64,000 bases of DNA. Source: Phylloscopus collybita (lineage: Eukaryota > Chordata > Aves > Passeriformes > Phylloscopidae). A program made the position numbers and the translations under genes. The notes beneath the pieces were generated by a model. That model was not told the DNA's origin. It ran no database searches and worked only from the letters and a program-made list of their open reading frames with translations. The stretch spans positions 11,404,001-11,468,000 of the forward strand of contig JAJNNQ010000002.1 of NCBI GenBank assembly GCA_027886175.1. Reading direction: 5' to 3'. This document shows, one piece after another, positions 59,209 to 64,000 of this stretch. Positions within the stretch are counted from its first letter, which is position 1, and each line of letters starts with the position of its first letter.

Positions 59209-59698
59209 GATACTTGGAAAATCTTTTTGTCCCTTCTGTCTTTTGCTTAGTCCCACTCTTAGGCCAGAACACACACTTTAAATGGGATTTGTTCAGTGTC
59301 ATCAGTTCATTTATGCTAAGGAGCCTCTATAAACCTCTCTTCTACATTTATGAAATTCAGGTTTTTTCCAAAAACCATCTGACAACAATACATGGGACCT
59401 ATACACAGTAAATTAAACAAAACAAAACCCTTTTAATGTATCTCTCTCTCAGAGGTTAAGGCTGTGCCTTCAGTTTCACAGCTACAGCTCTGCAGGCACT
59501 TTGGAAAACAAAGCTTTCCTTGACTTTGCCTTTTCCTCCTTTTCTGTGTGAAATCAGTACTCACAACCCTCTAAGTAGACAGCCTTGGCAAATATAACTG
59601 CTCCACATATGCAACTTCTGTAATAACTCCATGTGAGGATGTGAGGTCTGAAACTGAGGGAAATAATGGAATCATCTCCAAAATAATGAGGCTTGATT

Positions 59699-59757
59699 GA
59701 AATAAATAAAAAAAAATAAATAAAAATAAAATAAAATAAAATAAATTTTAAAAAAAC
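59699..59757. repeat. (AAAT)n / (AAAAT)n microsatellite
   Basis: AAAT, A9T and AAAAT units over about 58 bp. It encodes the Phe/Ile/Tyr-rich part of a spurious minus-strand frame. Confidence 0.88.
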
Positions 59758-60919
59758 CACAATGGGACACTAGGAAAGTATTTTAGCTATAAAAGCAATG
59801 AAATGCTTAGCCAAGCAAGTAGGATATAGCTCAACTCTTCATTATAATATTTTCTAAATAAAAGTAATTTTTTTATATTCTTTCATTATAGCAAATGACC
59901 CCTCTTCTAAACATTATTCCAGATAAAGACCAGACTTATACAGTTTATTTTCTGTTGACTTGTCAATATTTGACCAACAACATTTCAATTCTTCTTCTAG
60001 CAATGCCCATTCACTAATACATACAAAGAAAAATTTTAAAAGCCTCTGAATTTCTTTATATTATTATAGCACCCTGCAGTTTTTATGATAAACACCTTCT
60101 TAACAAAAATTATTATTTTCAATTAAAGGTCAGCTGAATTGATTTTGATTGGTTAAACTCCAAAGTAGGTTCATGTCAGTGGAATCACACCAATCTTGCA
60201 ATTTGCCTTTGTGTTTAAGTAATGCTTGAGTTACTGAGAGAAATGTTAAATCACTGAGAATACCTTGCAACACTGGATCCTTCTTAAGACTGTTTCATGC
60301 GGCTGTGACAGCTGTATTAGCCCAGGAAACCAAACTGGGGAAAAAAAAGTACTTCAACCAGTATAAATTACTTATTATATTAAGTGGTACTCAGTACCAG
60401 TATAATGCACTCAAGTATCTTTTAAATTCTTTCTAAGCCTTTAATTTTTTATTTATATAAAATTTATAAAGCCTTTACCAAGTAAAACTGATTAGTTTTA
60501 ATTTGGACCTCAGCCATATCAGAACAGCATTTAGGAGGTTACTGCAAACAGTCCAAATTGTGTAAAATAATATTTTCACTATTCATTTGAGGTAAGAATG
60601 GATATAATACCTCCTGCACTTTAGGAAACTGAAAGAAGCAAGATCAGTGCTAGAATATTTTACCATTTTCTAATTCAAGATCCTGAAGCACTGACAAATA
60701 ATATGAAAACTTCAATATGCAGTATTCCTCATTCAATAACACTCAGCTTTCAGCAATGCCCACAATTTTCTATAAAGCCACTGTATTTTTAGAGCAAGGT
60801 ATTAAGGAATATCTGTGTGCTGAAATGAGAGTGAGAAAGCAGGTAAAGAATTTATGTATAACACTGAACAACATCCCTTTTCTTCCTAAGGTGTATTCAG
60901 CTCAATCACATTGTTATGC

Positions 60920-60936
60920 AAAAAAAAAAAAAAAAA
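60920..60936. repeat. A17 homopolymer
   Basis: Seventeen A residues after TTGTTATGC. No polyadenylation signal or retroposed body is recognisable upstream. Confidence 0.85.
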
Positions 60937-62163
60937 GTTGAAAATTTTTCTTATTGAATGTATTATGGTGTAAGACTTTATTAGAAATAATATCATAGTG
61001 CTATAACTGTACAATATCAACTTTTTCTAAGATCCACCATAGAAATGTGCTAGGCAGGTGTTGAATCATCCTTACTATTTTAGTTATTAACAGTCTTAGG
61101 GAGTTTCAATTGATTGGTATTCACTTAATGTCCAAAGCCATTTCTAACAGCTGAAAGACATTTTAAGATATTTCAGGCTTCAATCAATATCACTTATGAG
61201 TATAGTTTTTCTCCTCAGAATTACTAAATGTGCCAGGCTGAAAACAAGAATATTTTCTAAAATTCTAATGCTATTTCCTAGATAATAAGAAAAAGATAAA
61301 TGAAAACTTAATACTACCTATTAGCAATCAAACAGTACTATATGAGAAATTGCATATACTTGCATACATATATTTGCAGTATAGGCAAATCACTGTGTAC
61401 TTAGCTCTTGGAAAATACTCATTTTAATTTTCTTTGTGCCTCAAGAAACCAAGGTGCTTCTCTTAAAATCACCACTTACATTATCAGCAGCAACTTATGT
61501 TGTATCCAGTAATATAAAAAATATTTATATTTGCAATTATTTTTACATAATTGTCTTAACATATTGAAAGTCCAGTACATAATAGTTCAGTCCTTAAGTT
61601 GTGGTAATTAAGAAGACCAAATCGTCCCATTATTTTTCAGCAGTCACAAAAGAGCACTTCTTTAACTGTCAATTTTCTCAAACAGGAAATTAGTTAATAT
61701 GTTATTGCTGCAAATGCATGACGTTTTGGCCCTGTAGAAATAACTGTAGCTTTTGTGCATTTCAGTGGTGCCTGATTTTTCTTTTGAGTTCACAAAGAAA
61801 TATAAGCACTCTGTTATTTTAGAAAGGATCCTCGGGTACAGGCAAACATTTTCTGCTCTTACTATGACCACTTCTCAGTCTTTAAACATTAGTCTCATTC
61901 CAGGATATAAGGGGTTCCCAGATGAAATTTAAAGTCTCCTTTGAAAACTCCATCCAATGTGAGAAGCAGCTAAGACCTCATTCCTACACCATCATAACTC
62001 CAAGTTCAGCCCACCACCCGATCAGCACCTCACACCACCACAGTGGCACACTGCACAGCAACTTTCTACAGACATGTCCTAATCTATTTAGGAACTTTAC
62101 ACCTGCAGAAATATTTTCACAGAGCTGTAAGAAGGCCTTTACCTGAAAACTGTCAGGCTATAT

Positions 62164-62185
62164 ATATATTTGCTTGCAAATATAT
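62164..62185. repeat. 10-bp perfect palindrome with TT loop
   Basis: ATATATTTGC and GCAAATATAT flank two T residues. It follows a short TA run. It contains half of an octamer-like ATTTGC motif on each arm. Confidence 0.8.
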
Positions 62186-64000
62186 TTTAAAGCTTTACCC
62201 AGAAGATTTGCAATAGTATATATCAGTGCTTGGATGTGGCCAAACACTTTTGGAAAGATGAATGAAAAGTTCAGAATGTGTTCTCTTTTTTGTCATGGCA
62301 TTAGCCAGATTGGATTGCAGAGTCCTGGGACAGTATCTTGTTTGCTTGAAGTGTAAAGCACTGAGACTCACACCTGAAATCTGGAAACAGACTTAAGTGA
62401 CCTTGTTTAATGCTGCTCTGCAAAGCTTCCACTGATCAATTTAGGCATCTCTTATTTTGGGAGGAGTTGCAAGAATTTAAAAATGTGCTCTGTGATGAGC
62501 CTTTATAGGGGGACAAATCCAAGTGAACCACAGCCCATACTCTCCTCCATGAAGTCATGCCATTGTGTTTTCCTATTTTATTTTCTCATTCTTTTGGTTA
62601 ATCTTATTCTGTGCCATGCAAATTAAATTCAGAAACTCTGTGGTTGTTATCTCCATCTCAGAAAAGGCTGAGAAAATAAATCTGACACCCCAAATTTATA
62701 GATTTCAGTCTTAGCCCTCAACCTCCTCTGCTTTTTCCCTGAAAACTATACATGCAAGCCCCAAAGTACAAATTTCAGGTTTGTTCAGAAGCACAGCTCA
62801 TTCTGTCCAACATCACTAGCTCTCCCTTCCTCTCCTCTGCCTTACAGCCTGTTCACCTTACAAGTCTGTACTCTGTTCTACTCATCAGGAGTTTTGAGCC
62901 CAACAGTAATTTTAACCATTAAACTATAAAGAGAAATGCAAGACACCTTATGCAGAAGTTATTCTGACAAGAAGTCACTCCATAGCCAGAGTCCAGACCA
63001 AGGTCCAGAGCCCTAGGCAAGACTGAGATTGGCAGAATTTAGGAAAGTAAAAGAAACTTATGACTCTCAAAACCCATAAGCACCTCTCCTGTAATGGTCA
63101 GAGGTCCTAGCTGTCTGAAACAATTTTGGCACCTAAGAAAATGTCTGAAAAGTTCTTAGGGCTGCGTTTGGAAGAAGAGGTTTAGCTGTATCTCCACTTG
63201 TTAAAAAGAGATCAGTTGTCCCCAGGAAAGCACTGGAAACCAAGAAACTGGAAAGAGAGACATCTCTGCCAGACTGCAGGTTGGACACCTGCCCCCAAGA
63301 GACAAGACCAAACCAGTCCTTTGCTTTCAGAAGCAGCTCCCCACTCAATGTGCTGTCTGCCTTTGCCCCTCTGAGCACGCAGGGTGACCATGAGCATCCC
63401 TGCATGGCCCAGGGCTGTCACTGCACTGCCTTCCTTGTTGGCTCAGCAGAGAATCTGATCTAGAACCACCTGACTATAAAGTTGCAATTGTATGTCTGTG
63501 CAAAACATTGCCCTGATTGTTTTTAAGGCACCTTTACACTGTTGCCCAGAGCTAGAAAACACCAAAAATTTAATTCAAGTATGTATCCAGAGAATCCAGC
63601 CCTGACCAAAACCATCGCTGTGGCTGTTTCATAAGGCTTTAGAAATGGTATCAGTGACCTTTCTCACAGACTTCAGCTGGCAATAACTCACCAGGCATTC
63701 CAATTCATTATATTTCTCCACTCCCCAATCACAAAAAGATATTTTAATTTCTCTATCTTGACTCCACTGAACACTGGAAGGCTGTATTGTTTTTTAGACC
63801 CTAGGGCACCAGGCAAAACAAACAGAGAATTTCAAACTTTCCACAACCTCATGCTGTGATAACATTTTCAGTTTATCCTTATGTTTTAAAGACTGTCTCC
63901 AGTCACCAGGATTGAGAACATGGGGTAAATTTCTGCTGAACAAGATTTATTCACTTTTACATCCCGTGTGGCTGTAAGTTGCCCCAGCCCCTAAAACTGC

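Larger units (their letters stand above)
59209..64000. other. Unannotated AT-rich sequence to the window end
   Basis: Frames of at most 92 codons, unrecognised. Simple repeats at 59699 and 60920 and a palindrome at 62164 are listed separately. A mildly GC-rich stretch at 63130-63460 has overlapping short frames on both strands and no recognisable content. No transposon is recognisable otherwise. Confidence 0.5.

Overview
The window reads as a gene-poor, AT-rich stretch of a bird nuclear genome. The organism call rests on repeats: CR1 LINE 3' ends carrying the ATTCTATG octamer tail (36883 and 51532), a long-terminal-repeat family that I recognise as common in bird genomes (38855-40549), and endogenous retrovirus remnants. 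I found no host protein-coding gene, tRNA, rRNA, snRNA or CRISPR array that I can support. Open frames outside the repeats are short, often overlap frames on other strands, and lack recognisable domains. The window could be intergenic or lie within a large intron; the sequence does not decide this.

Layout. 1-1400 holds a T-rich simple repeat and a GC-rich segment with a 33-bp minisatellite whose period keeps several frames open. 1400-24780 is AT-rich single-copy-looking sequence with small microsatellites. 24780-25104 is a worn CR1 fragment followed by an A-rich/AAAC tract. 25105-36480 is mostly unannotated, with a 182-codon open frame, short tandem duplications, a possible MIR-like SINE and a 21-G homopolymer next to AAAC repeats. 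36480-36965 holds two CR1 3' ends facing each other. 38855-40549 is a decayed, probably ERVL-class provirus with two unequal LTRs. 44080 and 45140 carry two copies of a sharply bounded 62-bp segment. 49911-50019 carries four copies of a TTATAATGGACA-type motif. 51532-52297 is the best preserved CR1 copy (minus strand), keeping the C-terminal part of its reverse transcriptase frame.

The richest part is 56934-59208, where two unrelated LTR elements sit in the same orientation. The first is an internally deleted gammaretrovirus-like provirus. Its first 12 LTR bases at the left, an integrase C-terminal fragment with one frameshift, a polypurine tract and a full 3' LTR are bounded by the same 4-bp target-site repeat (TTCT). 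The second is a solo LTR of 585 bp with six CCAAT/ATTGG boxes ahead of a TATA box, bounded by a 7-bp direct repeat.

No new multi-gene system is visible. The observations most worth checking are the deletion structure of the provirus, the boundaries of the solo LTR, the 62-bp duplicated patch, the G21 run and the TTATAATGGACA cluster. Family names were assigned from memory without database searches.
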